Shown here piece after piece: positions 16,777 to 24,258 of a DNA stretch of 64,000 bases (positions are counted from its first letter, which is position 1; each line of letters starts with the position of its first letter). The stretch is from Gordonia amarae NBRC 15530 (GTDB taxonomy: Bacteria; Actinomycetota; Actinomycetes; Mycobacteriales; Mycobacteriaceae). The notes below the pieces were generated by a model, which was not told the DNA's origin, did not search any database, and saw only the letters and a program-made list of their open reading frames with translations. Both the position numbers and the translations under genes were made by a program. The stretch is taken from the NCBI RefSeq assembly GCF_000241345.1, contig NZ_BAED01000075.1, positions 32,330 to 96,329 of the forward strand. The letters are read 5' to 3'.

Positions 16777-17153
16777 CCATGCGCCGAGACAGCGAATGGC
16801 TCGAACGCCGCGGACACCACCGCATCAACGGCGTGAACTACCGATCCATCAACCGCCGAGCACCCAACCTCCCATCACCCCAACAACCACCCCACCACTG
16901 CCGAACATGCGGCGAACCCATCAAGCCCTACGCCGAACACTCCATCGCCCTCACACCCGACACCACCAGCACCCGCGCCACCTACCACGCCCACCACACC
17001 CCCAACGACGAGAACACCACCCCCGCAAAGAACCGCCGAGAAGCCTGGACCAAACACCACGCACTCAACCAACGAGACAAAGCCATAGCCCGCATAGACA
17101 AGAAGATCGAACGATCACAGCGAATCCAAGAACAACACCGCCGAGGCCAGTAA
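16773..17153 (+). CDS. Basic element protein with a zinc-ribbon-like motif
   Basis: A 126-residue protein from GTG 16773 (or ATG 16779). It is Arg/His/Asn/Pro-rich with one CRTCGEPI pair that could be half of a zinc ribbon, and ends in a highly charged helix (DKAIARIDKKIERSQRI). It may bind nucleic acid. It is the last gene of the long overlapping operon. Coding-strand composition is extremely A/C-rich, unlike the host genes. Confidence 0.5.
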   Translation: MTMRRDSEWLERRGHHRINGVNYRSINRRAPNLPSPQQPPHHCRTCGEPIKPYAEHSIALTPDTTSTRATYHAHHTPNDENTTPAKNRREAWTKHHALNQRDKAIARIDKKIERSQRIQEQHRRGQ

Positions 17154-17199
17154 AGCCGGCGCGAGTTCCGCCCGTTGCGTGCGGGTACGGGACGATCAA

Positions 17200-17234
17200 T
17201 TGCCATAAACTGTTGTTACACATCATGATTGGAG
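17200..17234 (+). promoter_or_regulatory. Probable promoter of the coiled-coil gene operon
   Basis: TTGCCA at 17200-17205 and CATGAT at 17224-17229 are 18 bases apart in a short AT-rich stretch that contrasts with its surroundings. GGAG at 17231-17234 is the ribosome site, nine bases before the ATG at 17244. As the preceding gene ends at 17153, a second rightward transcript likely starts here. Confidence 0.5.
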
Positions 17235-17243
17235 ATTCACACC

Positions 17244-17939
17244 ATGTCTGAGATTCTTTCGCCGGAGCAGGCGCGGCAGGAGGTGACGGCCGCCGAGGCC
17301 GCGGTCGCCGACGCCGAACAGCAGATCGCCGACGGAGGCACCGTCACCCCGTCGACGTTCTCGAAACTCAAGGACGCGTTGACGTTCGCCCGGTTGCGGG
17401 CCGAGGGTGCTGAGAAGCGCGCCAAGGCCACCGCCGAGGCCGCGGTCGCCGCCGAACGCCGGTCCCAGCTCGACGCGCTGGCCGCCGACGTCGCCGACCT
17501 GACCGACTGCACACCCGTCTACGTCGCGTACGCCGCGCTCGTCGCCGCGCACACCGAGTTCGGTGCGGTGCTCGCCGATCGGTCTGCCCGCATCGACGAC
17601 GCCGGCCGACGTGCCGACGCCCTCGACGTGCCCGAGCAGGTCGCCGGCCTCGCCCGGTTCCGCGCCGACCGAGGCGCCGAGCAGGCCGCCAAGGATGCGC
17701 ACGGCCGGCACCCGAGTCAGGGGCCGCACGAGTTCCTGACACCCGAGGAGCAGGGCACCGCCGTGGCCGCACGTGAGCAGTGGGCCGCCGACTCGCTCGC
17801 CGAGTCCGAACGGCAGACGGCCGAGTACATCGCCGAGGAGAACGCCCGCGAGCAGCGAGCACGCGAGGAGTACGAGGCGCTGCAACGGCGCCTTGCCGAG
17901 GAACGCAAACCCCGATACAAGCAGGAGGTCACCCGATGA
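17244..17939 (+). CDS. Coiled-coil element protein
   Basis: A 231-residue Ala/Glu/Arg-rich protein with long predicted coiled coils at about residues 5-35, 55-85 and 180-231 (ESERQTAEYIAEENAREQ). A short central part contains DLTDCTPVYVAYAALVAAH. There is no signal or membrane segment. Proteins of this composition occur as phage scaffolds and as structural or DNA-segregation factors, but nothing specific is visible. It overlaps the next gene by ATGA. Confidence 0.6.
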   Translation: MSEILSPEQARQEVTAAEAAVADAEQQIADGGTVTPSTFSKLKDALTFARLRAEGAEKRAKATAEAAVAAERRSQLDALAADVADLTDCTPVYVAYAALVAAHTEFGAVLADRSARIDDAGRRADALDVPEQVAGLARFRADRGAEQAAKDAHGRHPSQGPHEFLTPEEQGTAVAAREQWAADSLAESERQTAEYIAEENAREQRAREEYEALQRRLAEERKPRYKQEVTR

Positions 17940-18283
17940 ACACCAGCCCGAACAAGAAGCTCACCATCCACGAGCCCGCAGCACGCCCGCAGGTGGTCCG
18001 CATGGATCCGCACACACCGGGCGCGCACCACTCCGCGGTGCGGATCTTCGACGACGAGCGGCCGGGCGCCGAGGCAGCGCAGCGCCAGCAGGCCGCCACC
18101 ACCGCCGCCGAGCAGGACCGCGCCGCGAACAGCGCCGAGCAGATGCACGCTCGGCAGGTGGCCGAGGCCGCCGAGCAGACGGCCACCGCCGAGGCCGCGG
18201 TTCACCAGTCGGCGGAGTGGAAGGCGTTCATGCTCGCGCAGGAGAACGAACGCCGGCTCAAGGCCGCAGGGCTCAAGTCGTGA
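17936..18283 (+). CDS. Element protein of unknown function
   Basis: A 115-residue protein. A loop-rich N-terminus (KKLTIHEPAARPQVVRMDPH) is followed by an Ala/Gln/Glu-rich helix for the rest, similar in style to the preceding coiled-coil protein, with which it may pair. It overlaps both neighbours by four bases. Confidence 0.55.
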   Translation: MNTSPNKKLTIHEPAARPQVVRMDPHTPGAHHSAVRIFDDERPGAEAAQRQQAATTAAEQDRAANSAEQMHARQVAEAAEQTATAEAAVHQSAEWKAFMLAQENERRLKAAGLKS

Positions 18284-18408
18284 GCGTGCCGGCCGAGGCC
18301 GTCCGGTTGTTGGATGGTCTCGACGAGCTGGTGACGACACGCGAGACTCGCGTGTTCATCGACGGGATACGAACCGGGCTCACCCTCGCCGACCTCGACG
18401 ACGAGTGA
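18280..18408 (+). CDS. Small element protein, 42 residues
   Basis: A GTG-started frame overlapping the upstream stop (GTGA), encoding an acidic 42-residue peptide (AVRLLDGLDELVTTRETRVF, then LTLADLDDE). It is followed within 13 bases by a strong terminator hairpin. Likely real because of the coupling and the terminator position. Function unknown. Confidence 0.5.
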   Translation: MSVPAEAVRLLDGLDELVTTRETRVFIDGIRTGLTLADLDDE

Positions 18409-18420
18409 GCCACCCCCGGT

Positions 18421-18450
18421 TGCCCCGGCACCCCACCAGGTGCCGGGGCA
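18421..18450 (+). terminator. Terminator of the coiled-coil operon
   Basis: TGCCCCGGCAC and GTGCCGGGGCA form an 11 bp perfect stem with an eight-base loop, 12 bases after the stop of the 42-residue gene. No T-tract follows. Confidence 0.7.
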
Positions 18451-18488
18451 TCGTCGTGTGTCGGTTCGTGGTGTTCGAACACGCGGCG

Positions 18489-18519
18489 TGTCTAAGTGGG
18501 GTATTCCCAAATAGACACC
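18489..18519. repeat. Inverted repeat with GTGTCTA/TAGACAC arms
   Basis: GTGTCTAAGTGGG faces CCCAAATAGACAC across five bases (11 of 13 positions pair). The TAGACAC word recurs at 18584-18590 within the next dyad, suggesting one protein binds both. Confidence 0.5.
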
Positions 18520-18568
18520 CCCGACCGACGCCATCAGTCCAGCAAAGTAGGGCCGGAAAGTGGATTGT

Positions 18569-18603
18569 TTGACACTTTCAAGTAGACACTATAGAGTCTA
18601 CTT
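18569..18603 (+). promoter_or_regulatory. Promoter with overlapping 24 bp operator-like palindrome
   Basis: TTGACA (18569-18574), 17 bases, TAGAGT (18592-18597) is the best promoter match in the element. The palindrome at 18580-18603 has arms AAGTAGAC and GTCTACTT around CACTATAG-type centre bases, and pairs at all but one position. It covers the spacer and the -10. A repressor bound here would block transcription of the 58-residue gene and perhaps the resolvase. Confidence 0.65.
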
Positions 18604-18629
18604 TGACAGTCACTACTGAGGGAGCACCG

Positions 18630-18806
18630 ATGACCACCGCCGACACCACCAACCTGACCGGCCTCATGATGGCCCGCATGATGGCCGACGCCATCAACCG
18701 CTACGACGACACCCGAGGAACCGCAGCCCTGCGCCTGCAACAGATCACCGGTATTCCCTGCTGGCGACTGGCCGCCGCCTACCGGCGCAACCTCGCCGCC
18801 CTGTAG
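18630..18806 (+). CDS. Small element protein behind the palindromic promoter
   Basis: A 58-residue protein (MTTADTTNLTGLMMARMMAD...) with GGGAG seven bases before the ATG. A Met-rich N-terminal helix is followed by RLQQITGIPCWRLAAAYRR, which could be a short helix-turn-helix. It may be the regulator that binds its own palindromic promoter; that is inference. No family recognised. Confidence 0.6.
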   Translation: MTTADTTNLTGLMMARMMADAINRYDDTRGTAALRLQQITGIPCWRLAAAYRRNLAAL

Positions 18807-18887
18807 CCGGCCCCGGCCGGGGGAACCACCACCCCCGGCCGTCGCACTCCCTCACCCCGAGACCTCGACCCGCAGGAGAACCCCACG

Positions 18888-19448
18888 ATGACCGGCACCC
18901 GCATCGGCTACAAGCGCGTCAGCACCGTCGACCAGAACGAGGCCCGCCAGCTCGACGGCATCACCGTTGACCGCGTGTTCGTCGACAAGGCCAGCGGCAA
19001 GGACCGGAACCGGCCGCAGCTCGCCGAGATGCTCGCCTACGTCCGCGACGGTGACACGATCCTCGTGCACTCCCTCGACCGCCTGGGCCGCAACGTCGAC
19101 GACCTGCGCCACATCATCGACGACCTCACCGGGCGCGGTGTGCGCGTCGAAGTCGTCACCCAAGGACTCGTGTTCACCGGCGACGACAACCCCATGAACA
19201 AGATGCTGCTGACCATGTTGGGAGCGGTCGCCGAGTTCGAGCTCGCCATGATCCGCGAACGCCAAGCCGAGGGAATCGCGGTCGCCAAGGCCGCCGGCAA
19301 GTACAAGGGCCGTAAGGCGACCCTCGACGACCAGCAGGCCGCCGCGCTTCGTGCTCGCCACACCGCGGGCGAGTCGGTCGCCGGCCTCGCCCGTGAGTAC
19401 GGCATCACCCGCCAGAGCGTCTACAACTACCTGGGCCGCAGCGCGTAG
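18888..19448 (+). CDS. Serine recombinase (resolvase/invertase family)
   Basis: A 186-residue small serine recombinase. The catalytic Ser is in KRVSTVDQN (Ser12). The conserved HSLDRLGRNVDDL and AEFELAMIRERQAEGI segments and the linker are present. A C-terminal helix-turn-helix (GESVAGLAREYGITRQSVYNYL) completes the Tn3-resolvase/Hin layout. In an element that already has a tyrosine integrase it could resolve dimers, act on host DNA, or be cargo. GGAG lies upstream of the ATG. It is the last gene before attR. Confidence 0.92.
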   Translation: MTGTRIGYKRVSTVDQNEARQLDGITVDRVFVDKASGKDRNRPQLAEMLAYVRDGDTILVHSLDRLGRNVDDLRHIIDDLTGRGVRVEVVTQGLVFTGDDNPMNKMLLTMLGAVAEFELAMIRERQAEGIAVAKAAGKYKGRKATLDDQQAAALRARHTAGESVAGLAREYGITRQSVYNYLGRSA

Positions 19449-19538
19449 CCACGCCTCGACGACCACCAGCACCCGCGCCAACTCCCCGGCGCGGGTGCCG
19501 CCGTCTGTAGCCCTCGACCTCGACGAGTCCGCAGCGCA

Positions 19539-19566
19539 TGGCCCGCAGATGGCCCGCAGTAGATTC
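19539..19566. repeat. Candidate integrase arm-type site, right
   Basis: Tandem TGGCCCGCAG words followed by TAGATTC. The left end copy at 11755-11782 matches 26 of 28 bases in the same orientation. It lies 94 bases inside the right core repeat. Confidence 0.55.
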
Positions 19567-19660
19567 ACAAGCCCGCATCGACGCCAACACCGCCAACGCC
19601 GTGACCTGCCGATATTCACCGACACCAACACGACCAACGAACACAAAACACCAAGACGGG

Positions 19661-19741
19661 TCGTTCGGGACGAAGAGGTCGTGGGTTCGAATCCCGCCAC
19701 CCCGACGCTAGGTTGAGATAGCAGAAGAGGCCCTGACCAGG
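19661..19741. repeat. attR: 81 bp direct repeat with tRNA-Pro 3' fragment
   Basis: Identical to 11617-11697. The first 45 bases are the 3' half of tRNA-Pro from the anticodon loop to the discriminator, lacking any 5' half, so it cannot form a tRNA. It is the original chromosomal 3' end displaced by the element. Confidence 0.93.
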
Positions 19742-19761
19742 AGAAATCCGGTCGGGGCCTC
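19727..19761 (+). terminator. Original tRNA-Pro terminator beyond attR
   Basis: The same 12 bp stem as at 11683-11717, with three differences in the loop region, followed by CTCGTTTTC. It would have terminated the tRNA before the element entered. Confidence 0.7.
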
Positions 19762-19790
19762 CTCGTTTTCCCGGTGCTGTGAGTTCGTTG

Positions 19791-19861
19791 ACGTAAACCC
19801 CACGGATACGTGGCGGCATCGACATAATTGACGTGCCGACCCGTATCCGTGGGGTTTACGT
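19791..19861. repeat. Long intergenic hairpin, family A copy 1
   Basis: Two 20 bp perfectly complementary arms (ACGTAAACCCCACGGATACG on the left) enclose 31 bases with a partly paired GGCGGCA/TGCCG-type inner stem and ATAATTG near the centre. A second copy with the same 31-base interior length and compensating arm change is at 56439-56499. It ends 18 bases before the monooxygenase start codon, so it would sit in or before that leader. Confidence 0.85.
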
Positions 19862-19879
19862 ACTGCTAGGAGCTCAACG

Positions 19880-21349
19880 ATGAGTAGCGCAACCGACTAT
19901 GACGTCCTGATCGTCGGGGCCGGGATCTCCGGCATCGATGCCGCCTACCGGATTCAAGAACAGTGCCCGGAACTGAGCTACCGGCTCGTCGAGGCGCGTG
20001 ATCAACTCGGTGGCACGTGGGATCTGTTCCGGTACCCGGGCATCCGGTCTGATTCGGACTTCTTCACCCTGTCGTTCCCGTTCCATCCGTGGCGGGGCAA
20101 GGACTCGATCGTCGACGGGGACGAGATCCTCGACTACCTCCACGAGGTCGTGGAGACCCACGGCATCGACAAACACATCAGCTACCGCACCAGGATCATC
20201 GCCGCCGACTGGAACAGCGAAGACGCGCGCTGGATCGTCCAGGCTGAGGTCGACGGGCAGCCGGAGCAGCTCGTCGTCCGGTTCATCGTCGGATGCACCG
20301 GCTACTACGACTACGAGGAGCCCTACGACGCGCAACTGCCCGGCCGGGAACGGTTCAAGGGACAACTCGTGCACCCGCAGTTCTGGCCCGAGGACCTCGA
20401 CCCGAACGGCAAGACCTTCGCGGTGATCGGGTCGGGCGCCACCGCGGTGACACTGGTGCCGAGCCTGGTGAAACTTGGGGCGCACGTGACGATGGTGCAG
20501 CGCACACCCACCTACATCCTGGCCGAACCCCGCCAGGATCCGGTCGCCGACCTGCTGCGCAGCAAACTGCCCGCCGGCCGGGCGCACCAGATCATGCGGA
20601 TGAAGAACACGGCGCTGCAATGGGGCCTGTTCCAGGTGTGCAGACGGGCACCCAAGATGATGAGGAACGTACTACGCAAGGGTGCGATCAGCGGCACCGG
20701 ATCCGAGGCTCTGGTGGACACCCACTTCAACCCGCCGTACGACCCGTGGGATCAGCGGCTGTGCATCGCGCCGGGCGGTGACCTGTTCACCGCGATCAAG
20801 GACGGCGGCGCGGAGATCGTCACCGGAAGTATCCGCACCATCACCGAGGACGGAATCGAACTGACCGACGGCACAAAGGTTTCCGCTGACATCATCGTCA
20901 CCGCGACGGGCCTGGCGATGTGCATGCTCGGAAAGGTGCAGCTCAGCGTCGACGGCACACCCGTCAACCCGTCGGAGACGGTGGTGTTCCGTGGCACGAT
21001 GCTCAGCGGCGTACCGAATTTCGCGATGTGCGTCGGCTACATCAACCTGTCGTGGACGATGCGCGCCGACATGACCGCACGACTGGTCTCCCGGATCCTG
21101 AAACGACTGTCCGCCGACGATCGTTCGGTGGTGGTACCCGTCTACACCGGGGAGCGTCCCGACAGCCCGTTCCTCGACATGCAGTCGGGGTACCTGCGAC
21201 GGGGTGCGCCGCTGATGCCGCGCGCGGCCAAGGAATACCCGTGGACCATGGCGCAGAACGTGATCCGCGACGCCTGGCACACCAACCGGGCCGACCTCGA
21301 CGACGGTCTGGTGTGGACGGGGGAGCGTCAGAAGGTCACAGCCGGCTAG
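19880..21349 (+). CDS. Flavin monooxygenase, EthA-like Baeyer-Villiger type
   Basis: A 489-residue FAD/NADPH-dependent monooxygenase with the length and much of the sequence of mycobacterial EthA. FAD-binding GAGISG is at residues 13-18. FRYPGIRSDSDFFTL follows. The Baeyer-Villiger fingerprint FKGQLVHPQFWP is at about 159-170, the NADPH site GSGATA at about 183-188, and the late ATG motif TATGL is present. It oxidises ketones to esters or sulfur/thioamide compounds; the natural substrate is unknown. The start is ATG 19880 with TAGGAG upstream. It is a host gene just outside the element. Its leader contains the family A hairpin, and no EthR-type regulator is adjacent. Confidence 0.93.
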   Translation: MSSATDYDVLIVGAGISGIDAAYRIQEQCPELSYRLVEARDQLGGTWDLFRYPGIRSDSDFFTLSFPFHPWRGKDSIVDGDEILDYLHEVVETHGIDKHISYRTRIIAADWNSEDARWIVQAEVDGQPEQLVVRFIVGCTGYYDYEEPYDAQLPGRERFKGQLVHPQFWPEDLDPNGKTFAVIGSGATAVTLVPSLVKLGAHVTMVQRTPTYILAEPRQDPVADLLRSKLPAGRAHQIMRMKNTALQWGLFQVCRRAPKMMRNVLRKGAISGTGSEALVDTHFNPPYDPWDQRLCIAPGGDLFTAIKDGGAEIVTGSIRTITEDGIELTDGTKVSADIIVTATGLAMCMLGKVQLSVDGTPVNPSETVVFRGTMLSGVPNFAMCVGYINLSWTMRADMTARLVSRILKRLSADDRSVVVPVYTGERPDSPFLDMQSGYLRRGAPLMPRAAKEYPWTMAQNVIRDAWHTNRADLDDGLVWTGERQKVTAG

Positions 21350-21353
21350 CGGC

Positions 21354-22067
21354 TCACCGGAGGCTGGTCGTGTGGGGGATCAGCTGCGCGGCCAGGTCAT
21401 TCAGATCCGAGGCGTGAAAGTCGTTGTGCGGTGAGCCCGAATCATCCTTGACCGCACCGCCCCATTCGAGTGGACGCTCGATGAAGGCGGTGCGCAGGCC
21501 GAAACCCCGGGCGGCATCGAGATCGCTCTGGTGGGTGGCCACCATCATCACCTGATCCGGCCGGACTTCCATGAGTTCGGCTATGCCGCAATAGACCTCG
21601 CGGGCCGGTTTATAGTGGTGCCACAGGTCCGAACCGCCGATGAAGTCCCAGCCAAAGCCGTTGCGCTTGGCCATCGTGGTGAGCAGGGCGACACTGCCGT
21701 TGCTCAACGCGCACACCGTGAACCGTGTGCGCAGGCGGGCCAGCCCGGCGGCGGCGTCGGGCCAGCCGGGGATCTCCCGCCACGCGCGCACCAGGCGCGC
21801 CGCGTCGTCGTCGGCGATGGTGATACCGAAATGTGTTGCGGTGTCGTGCAAGGTCTCGGTCTGCAGATCGTCGAGACCACGCCACGGCAACTCCCCGGAC
21901 TCCACCCGGGCCAGGATCGGGGCGTACCGGGCGCGCCACTGCCGGGCGAAATCCCCGGCGTCGACACCGGGGACCGTGCCCCCGACAATCCCGGAAATGC
22001 CGGTGAACCAATCGGTTACGGTGCCGAAGGTGTCGAACGCGAGGACCTTGATCTCATCGGTTATCAC
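21354..22067 (-). CDS. HAD-type haloacid dehalogenase (type II)
   Basis: A 237-residue HAD hydrolase of the L-2-haloacid dehalogenase group. The nucleophile Asp is in LAFDTFGTVTDW (motif I), ALSNGS is motif II, the Lys in HHYKPAREVY is motif III, and the acidic MMVATHQSDLDAARGFG is motif IV. The start is GTG, overlapping the acyltransferase stop by GTGA. True substrates may be haloacids or other 2-substituted acids. It converges on the monooxygenase gene with four bases between stops. Confidence 0.87.
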   Translation of the reverse strand: MITDEIKVLAFDTFGTVTDWFTGISGIVGGTVPGVDAGDFARQWRARYAPILARVESGELPWRGLDDLQTETLHDTATHFGITIADDDAARLVRAWREIPGWPDAAAGLARLRTRFTVCALSNGSVALLTTMAKRNGFGWDFIGGSDLWHHYKPAREVYCGIAELMEVRPDQVMMVATHQSDLDAARGFGLRTAFIERPLEWGGAVKDDSGSPHNDFHASDLNDLAAQLIPHTTSLR

Positions 22068-22903
22068 CGGCCCAGCTTACGGCGCCACCACCCTCGCGCC
22101 GGTTCGGCGGCCTTGCGCGCCCGTGCCTCGGCCTTGCGCTGGGCCTCCGCGTCCTCGATGACCGCGGCCTCATCGCGGGTCGGGGCCGAACCGCCGAGGC
22201 GGGCCGGAACCCAGAACTCGCCGGCCGGGTGCGGACCGTACGCCTGCTGGGCGTCGAGCAGCATCCGGTGCATCACCTCGTGCAGACGCGCGGTCTCGGC
22301 GGCGACATCGGCGTCGGGTGCGATGAAGAACGGGGTCCCGAACGTGACCGACACCGGGATCCGCGAACGGCCCATGGTGCGGGTTCCGCCCTTGGTCCAC
22401 TGGCGCTGGGCGCCCCACACGATCGCCGGGACGATCGGCACCCCGGCGTCGGCGGCCATCCGCACCGCGCCCGTCTTGAAATCCTTCAGCTCGAAGCTGC
22501 GGCTGATCGTGGCCTCCGGGTAGACGGCCACCACCTCGCCGGACCGCAACCGCTCCACCGCGGCCTGGTACGCCTGCGCGCCCGCCGACCTGTCGACCGG
22601 GACCGTGCCGGTGTGGTTGACCAGGAAGCGCATGACGGCGATCTTCATGACCTCGGACTTGATCATGAAGCGGGTGCGCCGGCCCGCCCGGTACACGCCG
22701 AGCGCGGCGGGAATGAAGTCGACATAGCCGGTGTGGTTGACGGTGAGCACCGCGCCGCCCGACTCGTGGTCGGGGATGTTGTCGACGCCCGTGAAGCGCA
22801 GGTCCAGCGCCTGCGCGCGGACGAGGGTGCGGGCGATGATCTCCAGGGTGCGGAACACCGGTTCGCGGCGCCGTCGCGAGGACGCCGGAGTGGGGCGGCT
22901 CAT
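22064..22903 (-). CDS. 1-acyl-sn-glycerol-3-phosphate acyltransferase (PlsC-like)
   Basis: A 279-residue lysophosphatidic acid acyltransferase-family protein. Motif I is NHTGYVDF (H-x4-D), motif II GTVPVDR, motif III YPEATIS (variant of FPEGT), and motif IV VPIVPAIVWG. A basic C-terminal tail (RKAAEPARGWWRRKLGR) probably holds it at the membrane. It acylates a lysolipid in phospholipid or glycolipid synthesis. The ATG at 22903 is chosen because upstream sequence is promoter-like and the longer frame has no similarity. It overlaps the dehalogenase gene by four bases. Confidence 0.88.
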   Translation of the reverse strand: MSRPTPASSRRRREPVFRTLEIIARTLVRAQALDLRFTGVDNIPDHESGGAVLTVNHTGYVDFIPAALGVYRAGRRTRFMIKSEVMKIAVMRFLVNHTGTVPVDRSAGAQAYQAAVERLRSGEVVAVYPEATISRSFELKDFKTGAVRMAADAGVPIVPAIVWGAQRQWTKGGTRTMGRSRIPVSVTFGTPFFIAPDADVAAETARLHEVMHRMLLDAQQAYGPHPAGEFWVPARLGGSAPTRDEAAVIEDAEAQRKAEARARKAAEPARGWWRRKLGR

Positions 22904-22947
22904 GCGCTCAACGTTAGCGGTGCCGGCCGGGCCGGGCCGGCGTGCTC

Positions 22948-23024
22948 TTGACATCGCGTGACGGGGCCAAGGACACTGTGACCGATATAACGGTACTATT
23001 AACTGTAATGGCGACGGTAAGTTG
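22948..23024. promoter_or_regulatory. AT-rich divergent regulatory region with dyads
   Basis: An AT-rich patch lies between the acyltransferase (minus) and the next gene (plus). TTGACA is at 22948-22953. A near-palindrome ACCGATATAACGGT (22981-22994 region, 12 of 14 symmetric) is followed by TATTAACTGTAATGG and GACGGTAAG. One or more of these may be a TetR-type operator. The actual -10 is unclear. Confidence 0.4.
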
Positions 23025-23051
23025 CCCCGGCCGGGAAGGCGCCCCCCACCC

Positions 23052-24050
23052 ATGTCCAACTTCGACGTCGCCACAGCCGACATCATCGCCGACGTAACGC
23101 TGGTCGACGCCTCCACCCAGGACCACTCCACCGCCGACAAACAATTCCCCGGCCTCCACAACGACCTGTCGTTCCTGTGGGCCATGGTCGACACCGAAGA
23201 CGGCTCCCGCTACGAGATCGTCCGCAGCGTCTCCCAGAGCTGCGCCTACGACTTCACCGTCCACGAATGTCCCGCCGACATCTGGGAAAAACCGCGCGGC
23301 ATCCGCATCCCCGGCGAACACGACCTGTACTGGGGACCGGCCGTGTGGCTCGGCCGCGGCGAACGGCGCCGCATCACCCCCGCCAACTTCGACATGATGC
23401 TCAAACACCCCATGAACATCACCCTGTCACCCGCCAAATACAGCTGGCAGGAAGAAGACGTCGTCGACCTCGAACTCACCCCGCTGCCCGGCAACGTCAC
23501 CCGCATCGACGTCCCCGGCGACCCCGACCCCGTCGGCTACACCAGCACCGGCTGCTCCGTCGCCGGCACCGTCGACGGCAAGAAGGTCACCGGCGGCTAC
23601 GGCGGCATCGACCGCATGTATTGCATCCCCGGCCTCAGCGCCCAGCTCTCCAAGATCGCCCAGCTCGAGCACTACTGGTTCGTGTGGGGCGCGATCCACG
23701 AGGACGGCACCTGGGAAACCGGCAACGCCATGCTCGGCGCCGGCGGCTACGCCACCGCCACCTGGCACCGTCAGGGCTTCGACCCCATCATCGCCACCAA
23801 TGCTGACGTCGACATCAACGTCGCTTGGGAAGACCGCGACAACGGCCAATCCCAGCCCGTCTCCGCCACCCTCGCCTTCGGCGGCCGCACCTTCGACTTC
23901 ACCACCACCCACAACGCAGCCGCCCAGGCCGCCTCCCTCGGCATCAAATGGGTCCACGGCCGCGTCCAGGAACGAGGCGGACCCGTGCCCGTACAGACCT
24001 GGTCAACAATGGAGGTCATCGTCCGCTCGGTGTCCATGCGGCGGGCCTGA
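23052..24050 (+). CDS. Conserved protein of unknown function, possibly lipocalin-like
   Basis: A 332-residue soluble protein without signal peptide. Beta-rich and Trp/Asp-Gly rich segments (NDLSFLWAMVDTEDGSRYEI, ITLSPAKYSWQEEDVV, HYWFVWGAIHEDGTW) recall AttH/CrtC-type double lipocalin-like proteins, as in the gene at 5355-6437, but the similarity is only in style. Third codon positions are almost all C, with long C runs, unusual even for this genome. That makes other frames look open too. Function unknown. Confidence 0.55.
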   Translation: MSNFDVATADIIADVTLVDASTQDHSTADKQFPGLHNDLSFLWAMVDTEDGSRYEIVRSVSQSCAYDFTVHECPADIWEKPRGIRIPGEHDLYWGPAVWLGRGERRRITPANFDMMLKHPMNITLSPAKYSWQEEDVVDLELTPLPGNVTRIDVPGDPDPVGYTSTGCSVAGTVDGKKVTGGYGGIDRMYCIPGLSAQLSKIAQLEHYWFVWGAIHEDGTWETGNAMLGAGGYATATWHRQGFDPIIATNADVDINVAWEDRDNGQSQPVSATLAFGGRTFDFTTTHNAAAQAASLGIKWVHGRVQERGGPVPVQTWSTMEVIVRSVSMRRA

Positions 24051-24054
24051 GCTT

Positions 24055-24142
24055 TTGGCCCCTTGACCCCCGTTCTTCCTCCCTCGCTCGACGGTCGCAG
24101 GCTCCCTTGCTCGCTCAGTCGTCCAGAACGGGGCGGGGCCAA
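24055..24142 (+). terminator. Large composite hairpin after the unknown gene
   Basis: Two stacked stems (TTGGCCCC with GGGGCCAA, then CCCCGTTCT with AGAACGGGG) enclose a loop of 48 bases. It begins five bases after the stop of the preceding gene. The loop carries CCTCCCTCGCTCG-type sequence repeated in form elsewhere in the window (near 55600). Likely transcript end. Confidence 0.6.
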
Positions 24143-24258
24143 GAACTCAACCCGCCTGGGCGGCCAAACATGTTGTCGTGTTGGCATCGGCCACTCGCGT
24201 AGGTGGATGGAGAGGTCGTGGTCCGGTTGCGGCGGGCTCGCCCCACTAGGGTGGGGGA

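Larger units (their letters stand above)
19449..19879. other. Gene-free junction: right end of element and host flank
   Basis: This 431 bp stretch has no gene. In order it holds about 90 bases of no clear content, the right arm-type repeat, a short AT-richer run (19600-19655), attR with the leftover tRNA-Pro 3' half, a copy of the tRNA terminator, and a long hairpin just before the monooxygenase gene. Confidence 0.8.

Noticed and set aside
16773..17153. Toxin or anti-phage role for the last operon protein
   Set aside because: Only one Cys pair and a basic helix are visible; nothing specific supports it.
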